Origin: Helicobacteraceae bacterium
GTDB lineage: Bacteria > Campylobacterota > Campylobacteria > Campylobacterales > SZUA-545
Reading direction: 5' to 3'
Assembly (NCBI GenBank): GCA_031276985.1
Contig: JAISMA010000220.1
Coordinates: forward strand, 1-14,138
Length of the DNA stretch: 14,138 nt
The notes beneath the pieces were generated by a model. The model was not told the DNA's origin and searched no databases. It saw nothing but the letters and a program-made list of their open reading frames with translations. Of the stretch, positions 7,400 through 13,434 are shown in pieces (position 1 is the stretch's first letter; every line of letters starts with the position of its first letter). The position numbers were made by a program, and so were the translations under genes.

Positions 7400-8557
7400 T
7401 TAGATTATATCCGTCCCTTCCGGAATTTCCTCTTCTTTGGCTCTGATTTCTTTGATTGACATTTGGCTTATCACAACCTCTTCGCCCTCGCTTAGTCCGC
7501 TTTTTACTTCAACGTAAGCGTCGCCCGATATGCCCGTTGTTATTTCTTTTTCGGCAGTATTTTTGCCCTCGATCGTTGTAACAAATTTTCGCCCGTTCTT
7601 TTCTCTGATCGCGCTTATGGGAATTAGCAAAACGTTTTTTGCCTCGTTAAGCATAATTTGATTTTGCGTCGTCATGCCTATGCGAAATTTTCCTTCGTCG
7701 TTGGGATATTCGATTCTAGCGTAATAATATATCGCCTGATTTGATTCGCTAAAGCCTTTGTATTGGTTATTTGTTAGCGGCGTTAAAGCGGGATCGATAG
7801 ATTTAATCAAGGTTTCGTACGCCGTTTCTTCGGAAAGAATTGTAAATCTTGTCTTTTGCCCTTCTTTGATCTTTAATATATCTCCTTCCGATATTTCTAT
7901 TAGTATTTCTACGGCGCTTAAATCGGCTATCTGCGCGATCGCTGGAGTATCAAAAGCGGCGTTTAGCGTTTGTCCCGTTTTGATTGGCAGCGAAACGATC
8001 GTGCCGTCGATCGGCGCGGTTATAGTCGCGTATTCAAGGTTTTTCTTGGCGCTTGCAAGCGATATTTCGTTTTGCTTGATTAGCGAAACGTTTTCAACGA
8101 CTCTGCTTCGCGCCGCTTCATACCCGTTTTCTGTATCTTCAAATTCCTGTTTGGATATGGCGGAGTTTTTAATCAGCTTTTTTGCGCGTTCGTATTTGGA
8201 TTCAGCCGCTTTTAACGCGACTTCCGACGACTTTAACTGCGCTTTATAACTATCCAGTTTCGCCTCTATAACTTTTACTTCGTTTTGCTGCGTTTGCGAA
8301 TCGATCGTAGCGATTAAATCGCCTTTTTTAAGCCTGTCTCCTAGTTTTACGTTAATGGTTTCGATTTGTCCCGACGCTTGCGCGCCTACGTTTACTAATC
8401 GTTTAGCGCTTATATGTCCTACCGCGTCGATCGATTTGCGTATATCGCCAATCTTGGCTTTTTCGGTTACAAATTGCATATCGTCCGAATTGTCCGTTAA
8501 AACAAAATACGCTATCGCCAAAACCGCGATCAACGCCGCCGCTAAAATCTTTTTCAT
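7400..8557 (-). CDS. macA: MacA-type periplasmic adaptor (RND/HlyD family)
   Basis: The 385-residue protein has an N-terminal membrane anchor (about residues 4-20), then the membrane-fusion architecture. The first half of a lipoyl domain lies around VGAQASGQIETINVKLGD (57-74). A long alpha-helical hairpin rich in Lys, Glu, Ala and Ser (about 85-180) precedes the second lipoyl half, TITAPIDGTIVSLPIKTGQ. Beta-barrel and membrane-proximal domains complete it. It should link MacB to an outer-membrane channel. ATG 8555-8557 overlaps the regulator's stop by 1 nt (TAATG), and a GGAG Shine-Dalgarno lies just upstream, so the gene is translationally coupled to the MarR gene. The last residues are strongly acidic (KEEEIPEG). 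E. coli MacA has 371 residues. Confidence 0.93.
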   Translation of the reverse strand: MKKILAAALIAVLAIAYFVLTDNSDDMQFVTEKAKIGDIRKSIDAVGHISAKRLVNVGAQASGQIETINVKLGDRLKKGDLIATIDSQTQQNEVKVIEAKLDSYKAQLKSSEVALKAAESKYERAKKLIKNSAISKQEFEDTENGYEAARSRVVENVSLIKQNEISLASAKKNLEYATITAPIDGTIVSLPIKTGQTLNAAFDTPAIAQIADLSAVEILIEISEGDILKIKEGQKTRFTILSEETAYETLIKSIDPALTPLTNNQYKGFSESNQAIYYYARIEYPNDEGKFRIGMTTQNQIMLNEAKNVLLIPISAIREKNGRKFVTTIEGKNTAEKEITTGISGDAYVEVKSGLSEGEEVVISQMSIKEIRAKEEEIPEGTDII

Positions 8558-9009
8558 TATTTATCTCCTTGTTTTAATAAGCGGTTTTCAAAGATTTCAT
8601 TTACGACCGCGATCGCCTCTTGAATCGTTTTAATTTCCTCTTCGCTTAGCGGCGAAAACAGCTTAATAAAATGCTTTCTTGCGAGATTCATAACCTCGTC
8701 GGCATGCGTTTGCCCTTTTTGGCTGATCGAATAGTACGTATTTCTCCTATCTTGCGCGTCGATCTCTCTAACGACAAGTCCCTCTTTTTCCATTTGTCCA
8801 AGCGTAACGCATAGCGACGACGCAGAGGGCATTTCATGTATATTGGCTAAATCTTTCAACCTGATTTTGCCGTTTTTGTTTAGCTCTTCGAGGATATGAA
8901 ACACCCTGTGTTCGTGCTTGCTGTAGGACACGCTCATTTGCTTCGCTAGGTTATCCATAATCTCGTGATTTTTCTCAAGTAGCTTGAGAAGATCTCCCAT
9001 GCGATCCAT
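8557..9009 (-). CDS. MarR-family transcriptional regulator
   Basis: The 150-residue protein has the MarR winged-helix layout. The recognition region runs through RLKDLANIHEMPSASSLCVTLGQMEKEGLVVRE, then the wing IDAQDRRNTYYSISQKG, with dimerisation helices at both ends. ATG 9007-9009 is preceded by AAGGAGA at good spacing and is preferred over an in-frame TTG at 9025-9027, which lies upstream of that ribosome site. It is the first gene of the macAB operon, so it most likely represses its own operon and releases it on binding an efflux substrate or other small ligand. That role is inferred from position and family. Confidence 0.9.
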   Translation of the reverse strand: MDRMGDLLKLLEKNHEIMDNLAKQMSVSYSKHEHRVFHILEELNKNGKIRLKDLANIHEMPSASSLCVTLGQMEKEGLVVREIDAQDRRNTYYSISQKGQTHADEVMNLARKHFIKLFSPLSEEEIKTIQEAIAVVNEIFENRLLKQGDK

Positions 9010-9044
9010 AATTTTCTCCTTGCTCAACCATTTTTGAAGCGAAT

Positions 9045-9081
9045 AGTTTAGCAGAGAAATTATTTTATTAAAAAATTATTT
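9045..9081 (-). promoter_or_regulatory. Putative marR-macAB promoter with an imperfect palindromic operator
   Basis: On the minus strand, TAAACT (9050-9045) could be the -10 box, with AT-rich DNA where a -35 would lie. An imperfect 25-nt palindrome at 9057-9081 is centred on 9069, with 10 of 12 base pairs matching by hand count. It overlaps the spacer and -35 region. MarR proteins commonly bind such palindromes in their own promoters. The region is nearly all A and T, so a chance palindrome is quite possible. Confidence 0.4.
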
Positions 9082-9178
9082 ATCAAGAAAATGAATTTTA
9101 ACCGCGAAAGAGATGAGAATCAAAATAAAGAACGGCGCAAGCGCGATTGCAAAAACCGCTTCACGACAAGCGCGACAA

Positions 9179-9208
9179 CAGGGCAAAGCAGGGCGGGGCA
9201 GGGCGACG
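9179..9208 (+). repeat. Three 10-bp tandem units beginning CAGGGC
   Basis: Units CAGGGCAAAG, CAGGGCGGGG and CAGGGCGACG follow one another with an exact 10-bp period. The strand is G-rich and embedded in otherwise non-coding DNA. Possible roles include a slippage-prone tract or protein-binding sites on one DNA face; none is shown. There is no spacer structure, so it is not CRISPR. Confidence 0.7.
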
Positions 9209-9252
9209 GACGACATATAGCAAGCGGCGATAAGGCGTAGCGAGCGCGATTT

Positions 9253-9296
9253 GGCGATATTTGGCGGAACATTTCAATCCGTCCATTTGCCCCGCG
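9253..9296 (-). pseudogene. Degenerate duplicate of the priA 3' end
   Basis: These 44 nt align to 9705-9751, the last codons of priA, with about 40 matching positions and two small gaps (1 and 2 nt). The shared blocks include CCGTCCATTTGCCCCGCG and ATTTCAAT. The reading frame is not kept. Similarity stops at both ends, so only the 3' tail of priA was copied or retained. Together with the true priA end it brackets the small lipoprotein gene, suggesting a tandem duplication followed by deletion, or insertion of the lipoprotein gene into a duplicated tail. Confidence 0.75.
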
Positions 9297-9324
9297 TCAG
9301 CGGGCGCGTTATCTCTCGATAACG
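9291..9324 (-). terminator. Two tandem hairpins downstream of the small lipoprotein gene
   Basis: CCCGC-GTCA-GCGGG (9291-9304) and CGTTATC-TCTC-GATAACG (9307-9324) are perfect stem-loops of 5 and 7 bp, 2 nt apart. They lie 28-61 nt past the stop of the minus-strand lipoprotein gene. Neither is followed by a T-run on either strand, so intrinsic termination is uncertain; they may protect the transcript 3' end. The first overlaps the edge of the priA tail copy. Confidence 0.4.
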
Positions 9325-9351
9325 TTCAGATTAGATTTTGTCGCGCCTTTT

Positions 9352-9594
9352 TTATCGCTTAAACTTATTGAACAGCTCATTCACGCCTCGTTTTGTCTCC
9401 TCTTTTACGTTGTTAATGGTCGCGCTCTTTGCCGAATCGCCAGCCGCCTGCCCGACGTCCTTCGCCGAATCGGTTACGACATTGCCGTCCTCGTTGTGAG
9501 CCGCGCACCCTTGCAACGCGCAAAGCGCCAAAAACGCAAAAACCGCCGTTTTAGTTAAGGTTAATAAGTCCGCCTTGTTCTGAAAAAACCGCAT
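9352..9594 (-). CDS. Small predicted lipoprotein, helical tail
   Basis: Starting at ATG 9592-9594, behind an AAAGGA site, the product is 80 residues. Residues 1-29 form a signal peptide with a hydrophobic core (VFAFLALCAL) ending in a lipobox-like LQGC; Cys30 would be lipidated. Gln at the -2 position is unusual. The mature 50-residue tail is polar and probably helical, with repeated Asp-Ser-Ala-Lys motifs (TDSAKDVGQ, GDSAKSAT) and a basic end (NELFNKFKR). This resembles entericidin- or YtxH-like small envelope proteins only in general character. The frame extends upstream to 9690, but that part has no ribosome site and does not look like a signal peptide. The gene lies between two copies of the priA tail and has its own TATAAT promoter. 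The function is unknown. Confidence 0.7.
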   Translation of the reverse strand: MRFFQNKADLLTLTKTAVFAFLALCALQGCAAHNEDGNVVTDSAKDVGQAAGDSAKSATINNVKEETKRGVNELFNKFKR

Positions 9595-9643
9595 TTCAAT
9601 CCTTTGAGCAAAATTATTCGCCGCTTTTGGCAAACGGATTGCG

Positions 9644-9649
9644 ATTATA
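9644..9649 (-). promoter_or_regulatory. -10 box of the small lipoprotein gene
   Basis: A perfect TATAAT on the minus strand lies about 50 nt upstream of ATG 9594, giving a leader of about 43 nt. There is no clear -35, but the upstream DNA is T-rich (TTTTGGTTTT), as is common in Campylobacterota sigma-70 promoters. A weak CGCT-TTCA-AGCG hairpin at 9669-9680, followed by T-rich DNA, could serve as the priA terminator in the same stretch. Confidence 0.55.
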
Positions 9650-9701
9650 GCGCGAAAACCAAAACGGGCGCTTGAAAGCGGCGCGATCAAACGCTTCGAC
9701 G

Positions 9702-11540
9702 TTAGGCGATATTCAGCGGATCCATTTCAATATCCGTCCATTTGCCCCGCGCCAATCGCGCCGCGCCAATCAGCGCTTTTGCCGAGCGGCTTCTAAGCAG
9801 AACATGAAATCGGTATTTGTTTTTTATGCGGGCGATCGGGCACGCGCCGTAGCCGATCGTCTCAACGGCGTCTATCGTTTTTAGCGTTTGGACGATCTGC
9901 TCCAATCTGCTTTGCGCCTTCGATTCGTCGGCGGCGCTTACGACAACGCGCAAAAGCCTGACGCTAGGCGGATAGAGCGTCCCGCGTTTGGCGATTTCCT
10001 CTTGTAAAAATCGTTCGTAATCCTCGACGTACGGCGCGAATCGATCGGAGTTCGCCGTTTGCGCCAACACAAGCGCTTCGCTTTTGCGTCCCGCCCTGCC
10101 GCCAAGTTGCAACAGCAGGCTTACGGCGCGTTCGTGAGCGCGATAATCGCTTTGCGCCAAAAGGCGATCCAGCCCCAGCGCAATCGATAACTCGACTTCG
10201 TGATAGTCGTGTCCTTTGGAGAGCATTTGCGTTCCAACAAGAATATCGATTTTGCGGTCGTTAAAAAGCGTCAGCGTTTTTCGCAAATCCGCGTCGCTTT
10301 TGATTGCGTCGCGGTCAAATTGCGCGATCGCGGCGTTTGGCAGCGCCTCTTTCAAAATCGCCGCGACTTCCGCCACGCCGTGTCTATTTGCCGATAGCTC
10401 CTCGCTCGCGCACTTCGGGCAGACTCGCGGAATCGGTAAAACCGCGTTGCAATAGTGGCAGATCAATGCGCGTTTGGCGCTATGCACGCTCATTCCCACG
10501 TCGCAAAACGGGCATTTGACGCTTTCGCCGCACTTCTGGCAAACCAAATATTTGAAATTGGCGCGAGTGGGCAGAAAAACAATCGCTTGTTTGCCGCGCT
10601 TGATCGTCTCTTTGAGCGCGTCGATTGCCTCTTGCGACGGCGCGTCGATCGCGCTTGAAATGAAACGAAATCGCCGCGCGCCCTCTTTGAAAAACTGCCC
10701 TTTTAAGCGAAACCTTTCAAATCGGCTAAAGCTAACGGCGGACGGCGTGGCGCTGCCGAGCGCGATCGGGATATTTAGCTCTTTGGCTAAAACGACGGCG
10801 CAATCGCGGGCGTTGAATCTTGGCGTTCTCGACGATTTATAACTTTCGTCGTGTTCCTCGTCGATTGCGATAGCGCCCAAATTTGGCATAGGCAAAAAAA
10901 GCGCGCTTCTCGCGCCCGCCACGACGCGGATTTCGCCGCTTGCGATCGCCGCTAAAATTTTGCGCTTTTTGGCGACGCCAATTTTGGAATGCCAAAGCGC
11001 CACAAGCGAGCCGAAACGTTTTTTTAATCGGCTTTCAATCTGCGGCGTTAAGCTGATTTCAGGCATTAAAAAAAGCGCCGTTTTATTGGCGTTTAAGACG
11101 CTTTCAAAAAGTTTCATATATATTTCGCTTTTGCCGCAACCCGTATCGCCAAAAAGTAGCGTTGGTTTTGGGCGATTGATGAAAGCAAAAGCCTCTTGCT
11201 GACGATCGTTCAACTCGATCTCGGCGTTAATTGTTATCGGCTCTATTTCGCTTTTTTTCGCGCTAATAAAAAGCGTGAGCGCTTCGCCAATTTCGCATAT
11301 ATAATAATCGGCGATAAACTTCGCGGTTTTAAGATATGCGCTTGGTAGCAGTTCGTCCGAAACCGCCGCGATCTCTTCGCATTCAAACGGCGGTTTATCG
11401 CGTTCGTTTAATATGATAGCCTCTTGCGCCGCGCCTTTAAGCGAAACGGTAACTTTCGCGCCGATTTCAATGGGAATTTTGCTTTTGTAAGCAAGCGGCG
11501 CGAGTTTAAGCCCGATTAGCGCCGCGTCGTAATAAAACAA
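9702..11540 (-). CDS. priA: Primosomal protein N' (replication-restart helicase)
   Basis: The 612-residue DEAH-type helicase has Walker A GDTGCGKS (131-138), Walker B with DEEH (227-230), GSATP (262-266), GTQMLSKGHDY (436-446) and QLGGRAGR (478-485). Eight cysteines in four CxxC pairs (334/337, 343/346, 361/364, 374/377) form the PriA zinc-binding insertion. It rebinds stalled forks and reloads the replicative helicase. E. coli PriA has about 730 residues; the missing length is mainly in the N-terminal DNA-binding part (Walker A at 131, against about 220-230 in E. coli). This short form is typical of Campylobacterota. The start is TTG at 11538-11540, only 2 nt after the ABC ATPase stop. No ATG lies near, and FYYDAAL fits the family N-terminus. 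Confidence 0.95.
   Translation of the reverse strand: MFYYDAALIGLKLAPLAYKSKIPIEIGAKVTVSLKGAAQEAIILNERDKPPFECEEIAAVSDELLPSAYLKTAKFIADYYICEIGEALTLFISAKKSEIEPITINAEIELNDRQQEAFAFINRPKPTLLFGDTGCGKSEIYMKLFESVLNANKTALFLMPEISLTPQIESRLKKRFGSLVALWHSKIGVAKKRKILAAIASGEIRVVAGARSALFLPMPNLGAIAIDEEHDESYKSSRTPRFNARDCAVVLAKELNIPIALGSATPSAVSFSRFERFRLKGQFFKEGARRFRFISSAIDAPSQEAIDALKETIKRGKQAIVFLPTRANFKYLVCQKCGESVKCPFCDVGMSVHSAKRALICHYCNAVLPIPRVCPKCASEELSANRHGVAEVAAILKEALPNAAIAQFDRDAIKSDADLRKTLTLFNDRKIDILVGTQMLSKGHDYHEVELSIALGLDRLLAQSDYRAHERAVSLLLQLGGRAGRKSEALVLAQTANSDRFAPYVEDYERFLQEEIAKRGTLYPPSVRLLRVVVSAADESKAQSRLEQIVQTLKTIDAVETIGYGACPIARIKNKYRFHVLLRSRSAKALIGAARLARGKWTDIEMDPLNIA
9705..9751 (-). repeat. priA 3' tail, parent copy of the duplication at 9253-9296
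   Basis: These 47 nt encode the last residues of PriA (GKWTDIEMDPLNI) up to the stop. They match 9253-9296 apart from a few substitutions and two gaps. The intact frame here identifies this as the parent copy. Confidence 0.75.
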
Positions 11541-11542
11541 GC

Positions 11543-12145
11543 CTAATCCACGCGCGACGGACGCAGGGCAAAAAAGGTTTTCTCCAGTTCTTCAATCTCA
11601 CTGAATCGTTTTTGGCAGACGATTTTGCCCTCGCACAAAATCCACGTTTCGTCGCCTAGTTTGTGAGCAAGCTCCAGCGAGTGCGTACAGACGATCAGGC
11701 TGTGAGTTTGCGCCAAATCGACAAGCAACGATTCGATCTCTTCGCGCCCAAAGGGATCAAGCCCGCTGGTGGGTTCGTCCAAAACGAGCGTTTTTGGTTC
11801 GCCAAGTAGCGCGATCGCTAAAAGCAGACGTTGTTTCATGCCTTTTGAATAGGTTTTTATCGGCTTTTTCGGATCGGCGCGAAGCCCGACGCGATCAAAC
11901 AGCGTGGCGGCGTTGTAACTTTTTTTGCCGCGCAGATTCGCCATTAGCGAAAGATAATCCTCCGCGCACGCTTTGCTGGTCAGCCACGCCGCTTCGGGCG
12001 CGTAACCGACTTCGCGGCGATCAAGCGGCTTGATATGCTCCGCAAAATGCGGCAGGAAAGGGTGTTGATCCAGCCTATTGTAAAACCCAAGCAGATAGCT
12101 AATAAGCGTGCTTTTGCCCGCTCCGTTGTGTCCTAGTAAAGTCAT
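11543..12145 (-). CDS. ABC transporter ATP-binding protein, N-terminally short
   Basis: The 200-residue ATPase has Walker A GHNGAGKS (5-12), a PE-type Q-loop region YAPEAAW (48-54), signature YSKGMKQR (99-106), Walker B LVLDEPTSGLD (120-130) and the H-loop CTHS. It resembles NosF/CcmA-type export ATPases. The N-terminus is odd: ATG lies only four residues before Walker A. The first strands and the A-loop aromatic residue, normally about 30 residues, are missing. An in-frame stop (TAA) lies within about 25 nt upstream, so no longer start exists. A perfect TATAAT 7 nt upstream of the ATG implies a leaderless or nearly leaderless mRNA. No permease is adjacent. It may be a truncated but transcribed gene that now mainly provides the promoter for priA, or a real minimal ATPase. 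Confidence 0.85.
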   Translation of the reverse strand: MTLLGHNGAGKSTLISYLLGFYNRLDQHPFLPHFAEHIKPLDRREVGYAPEAAWLTSKACAEDYLSLMANLRGKKSYNAATLFDRVGLRADPKKPIKTYSKGMKQRLLLAIALLGEPKTLVLDEPTSGLDPFGREEIESLLVDLAQTHSLIVCTHSLELAHKLGDETWILCEGKIVCQKRFSEIEELEKTFFALRPSRVD

Positions 12146-12161
12146 AACCGCTATTATACCA
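12135..12161 (-). repeat. Promoter/start module of the ABC gene, copy A
   Basis: Holds TATAAT (12158-12153) and ATG (12145-12143) on the minus strand. 26 of 27 positions are identical to 12539-12565. With only 7 nt between the -10 box and ATG, transcription should start at or next to the start codon. Downstream, codons for GKS are also shared with copy B. Confidence 0.8.
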
Positions 12162-12308
12162 ACTTAAAATTGATAAAACGCGCCATTTGCGAAAGCGGTA
12201 TGAAACGCCTTGATAAATACAGCGGCGAGTTACGCTTTTTTTTGTGATAAATAAATACTTAAAGCCGCGCAAATAAAATTAAATCGTTTAGCGCGATCGC
12301 CGCTAAGT
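12146..12308. other. 163-nt AT-rich spacer upstream of the ABC ATPase
   Basis: Apart from the promoter next to the ABC gene and one GCGATCGC palindrome at 12293-12300, nothing convincing is seen. There is no T-run terminator for the upstream small ORF. No frame gives a clear missing N-terminus for the ABC ATPase. Confidence 0.5.
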
Positions 12309-12488
12309 TCACTCTTCTAGTGGAAAATAATTCCAATTTTCTTTTAGCCACGTAAAAAAATCATTTTCACATACCTGAACAAATCTTGCGAAATCGTTTT
12401 CGGTAAACTCTACTTCCACTTCCTCGCATTTTTCTTTGTAAAATTCGCGTATTTCATTCAAGCCTATGAATGTATTAACTTCAGTCAT
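12309..12488 (-). CDS. Small acidic protein, unknown function
   Basis: An ORF of 59 residues begins at ATG 12486-12488 with AGAGG about 10 nt upstream. It reads MTEVNTFIGLNEIREFY, then an acidic stretch (CEEVEVEF), and ends ENWNYFPLEE. By hand count it has 15 Asp/Glu against 5 Lys/Arg, two cysteines and several aromatics, with no signal peptide or membrane segment. Codon use looks like its neighbours, but the AT content is higher. It lies directly downstream of the decayed ABC-start copy, which could supply its promoter and a 15-codon leader ORF ending 13 nt before this start. No family was recognised. A strongly acidic small protein next to a restriction-modification system could be a nucleic-acid mimic, but that is speculation. 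Confidence 0.55.
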   Translation of the reverse strand: MTEVNTFIGLNEIREFYKEKCEEVEVEFTENDFARFVQVCENDFFTWLKENWNYFPLEE

Positions 12489-12501
12489 CTGTTATCCGCC
12501 T

Positions 12502-12549
12502 CTAAATAAAGTCGCTTTTGCCAGCTTTGTCGCGCAAAAGTAAAGTCAT
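12502..12549 (-). pseudogene. Decayed duplicate of the ABC ATPase 5' end (15-codon remnant)
   Basis: From ATG 12547-12549 the frame reads MTLLLRDKAGKSDFI, then TAG. The true ABC gene starts MTLLGHNGAGKSTLI in the same register: positions 1-4, 9-12 and 15 are identical. The nucleotides agree at ATGACTTTACT and again at GGCAAAAGC. The promoter upstream is copied as well (12539-12565). It is either the remnant of a duplicated ABC gene or a promoter-plus-start cassette that has become a leader ORF for the small acidic gene downstream. Confidence 0.7.
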
Positions 12550-12565
12550 AAGCGCTATTATACCA
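12539..12565 (-). repeat. Promoter/start module, copy B
   Basis: Differs from copy A (12135-12161) at one of 27 positions. The -10 TATAAT lies at 12562-12557 on the minus strand. Its complement contains TATTAT at 12556-12561, so it could also act as a -10 for the divergent methyltransferase gene, starting about 40 nt before its ATG. A further shared ACTTAAAA follows in both copies, offset by a 5-nt insertion here. Confidence 0.75.
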
Positions 12566-12606
12566 GATGTACTTAAAAGTTATGGAAAGCGGCGGCGCGT
12601 AAAAAT

Positions 12607-13434
12607 ATGAGTAGTGTCAATATGGCGAAAACGTTGGGAGTATCAATATCTTGCGGAAACGCCGCAAACGAGTATTTCAGGCTCAAAAACGCCGTTTTGT
12701 ATCGCGGCGACGCGCTTAAAGCAGAAACTTTTTGCGAAGAGTTCGCCGATCTGATCGTAACTTCGCCGCCTTATAACGTGGATATACAATACGGCTCAAA
12801 CGACGACGCGCTAAGTTATAAAGAATACTTGGATTTTTCCGAGCGGTGGATAAAAAATTGTCTATCGTGGAGCGCTCCGCAAGCGCGTTTTTTATTAAAT
12901 ATACCGCTTGATAAAAACAAGGGCGGGCAAAAGAGCGTCGGCGCTGATTTAACGCATATCGCGCAAGATGTTGGCTGGAAATATCATTCAACTATCGTTT
13001 GGAACGAAGGCAATATATCAAGACGCACGGCGTGGGGATCGTGGCTTTCGGCGTCGTCGCCATTTGTAATAGCGCCCGTTGAGTTGATCGTCGCGCTTTA
13101 TAAAGACGAATGGAAAAAAACGAGGGGATCGCGCATATCCGATATAAATAAACAGGAGTTTATGGAGTGGACAAACGGGTTGTGGGCATTCAACGGCGAA
13201 AGCAAAAAGCGCGTGGGACATCCAGCGCCGTTTCCATTGCAACTTCCGTATAGAGCAATCAAGTTGTTTAGCTATGTTGGCGACGTTGTATTTGATCCGT
13301 TTTCTGGCAGTGGAACAACAATGATCGCCGCGATTAAAAACGATCGGATTGCCGTTGGTTTGGAGATTGACGAAAACTACTGCGAGCTATCGAGAAAAAG
13401 AATTCTGCGCGAAACTAATAAATTGGATATATAA
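12607..13434 (+). CDS. Site-specific DNA methyltransferase (beta-class, type II RM)
   Basis: The 275-residue protein has the catalytic motif TSPPYN (52-57) before the AdoMet-binding motif DPFSGSGTT (230-238), the order of beta-class amino-methyltransferases. GHPAPFPLQLPYRAI (204-218) and GLEIDENYCELSRKRI complete the C-terminal signature. Ser in SPPY is most common in N4-cytosine enzymes but also occurs in some N6-adenine enzymes, so the product base is open. The stretch at about 95-200 is the probable target-recognition part. ATG 12607 lacks a good Shine-Dalgarno sequence, and Met6 (12622) is an alternative start. The HNH gene follows with zero spacing. The enzyme should protect host DNA from the linked endonuclease. 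Confidence 0.93.
   Translation: MSSVNMAKTLGVSISCGNAANEYFRLKNAVLYRGDALKAETFCEEFADLIVTSPPYNVDIQYGSNDDALSYKEYLDFSERWIKNCLSWSAPQARFLLNIPLDKNKGGQKSVGADLTHIAQDVGWKYHSTIVWNEGNISRRTAWGSWLSASSPFVIAPVELIVALYKDEWKKTRGSRISDINKQEFMEWTNGLWAFNGESKKRVGHPAPFPLQLPYRAIKLFSYVGDVVFDPFSGSGTTMIAAIKNDRIAVGLEIDENYCELSRKRILRETNKLDI

Larger units (their letters stand above)
9010..9351. other. 342-nt gene-poor spacer between marR and the small lipoprotein gene
   Basis: From right to left this stretch holds two tandem hairpins (9291-9304 and 9307-9324), a degenerate copy of the priA 3' end (9253-9296), three 10-bp CAGGGC units (9179-9208) and the AT-rich promoter region of marR. A 49-codon plus-strand ORF (9091-9240) exists, but it lacks a good ribosome site and its composition is arginine-rich and repeat-derived, so it was not called. 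The spacer looks like an accumulation of rearrangement scars. Confidence 0.6.

Noticed and set aside
7758..8249. 163-codon plus-strand ORF opposite macA
   Set aside because: Shadow of the macA coding strand; the Ser/Ile-rich translation has no family features.
9179..9208. CRISPR-like array
   Set aside because: Units are 10 bp and contiguous, with no spacers and no cas genes nearby.
9091..9240. 49-codon plus-strand ORF in the marR/lipoprotein spacer
   Set aside because: It has only a weak ribosome site and an Arg- and Gly-rich product partly made of the CAGGGC tandem units; no recognisable protein character.
12255..12300. Possible missing N-terminus of the ABC ATPase (a frame reading IALNDLILFARL on the minus strand)
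   Set aside because: The vague resemblance to the ABC consensus covers about 12 residues, ends in a stop and is out of continuous frame with the gene; chance is likely.
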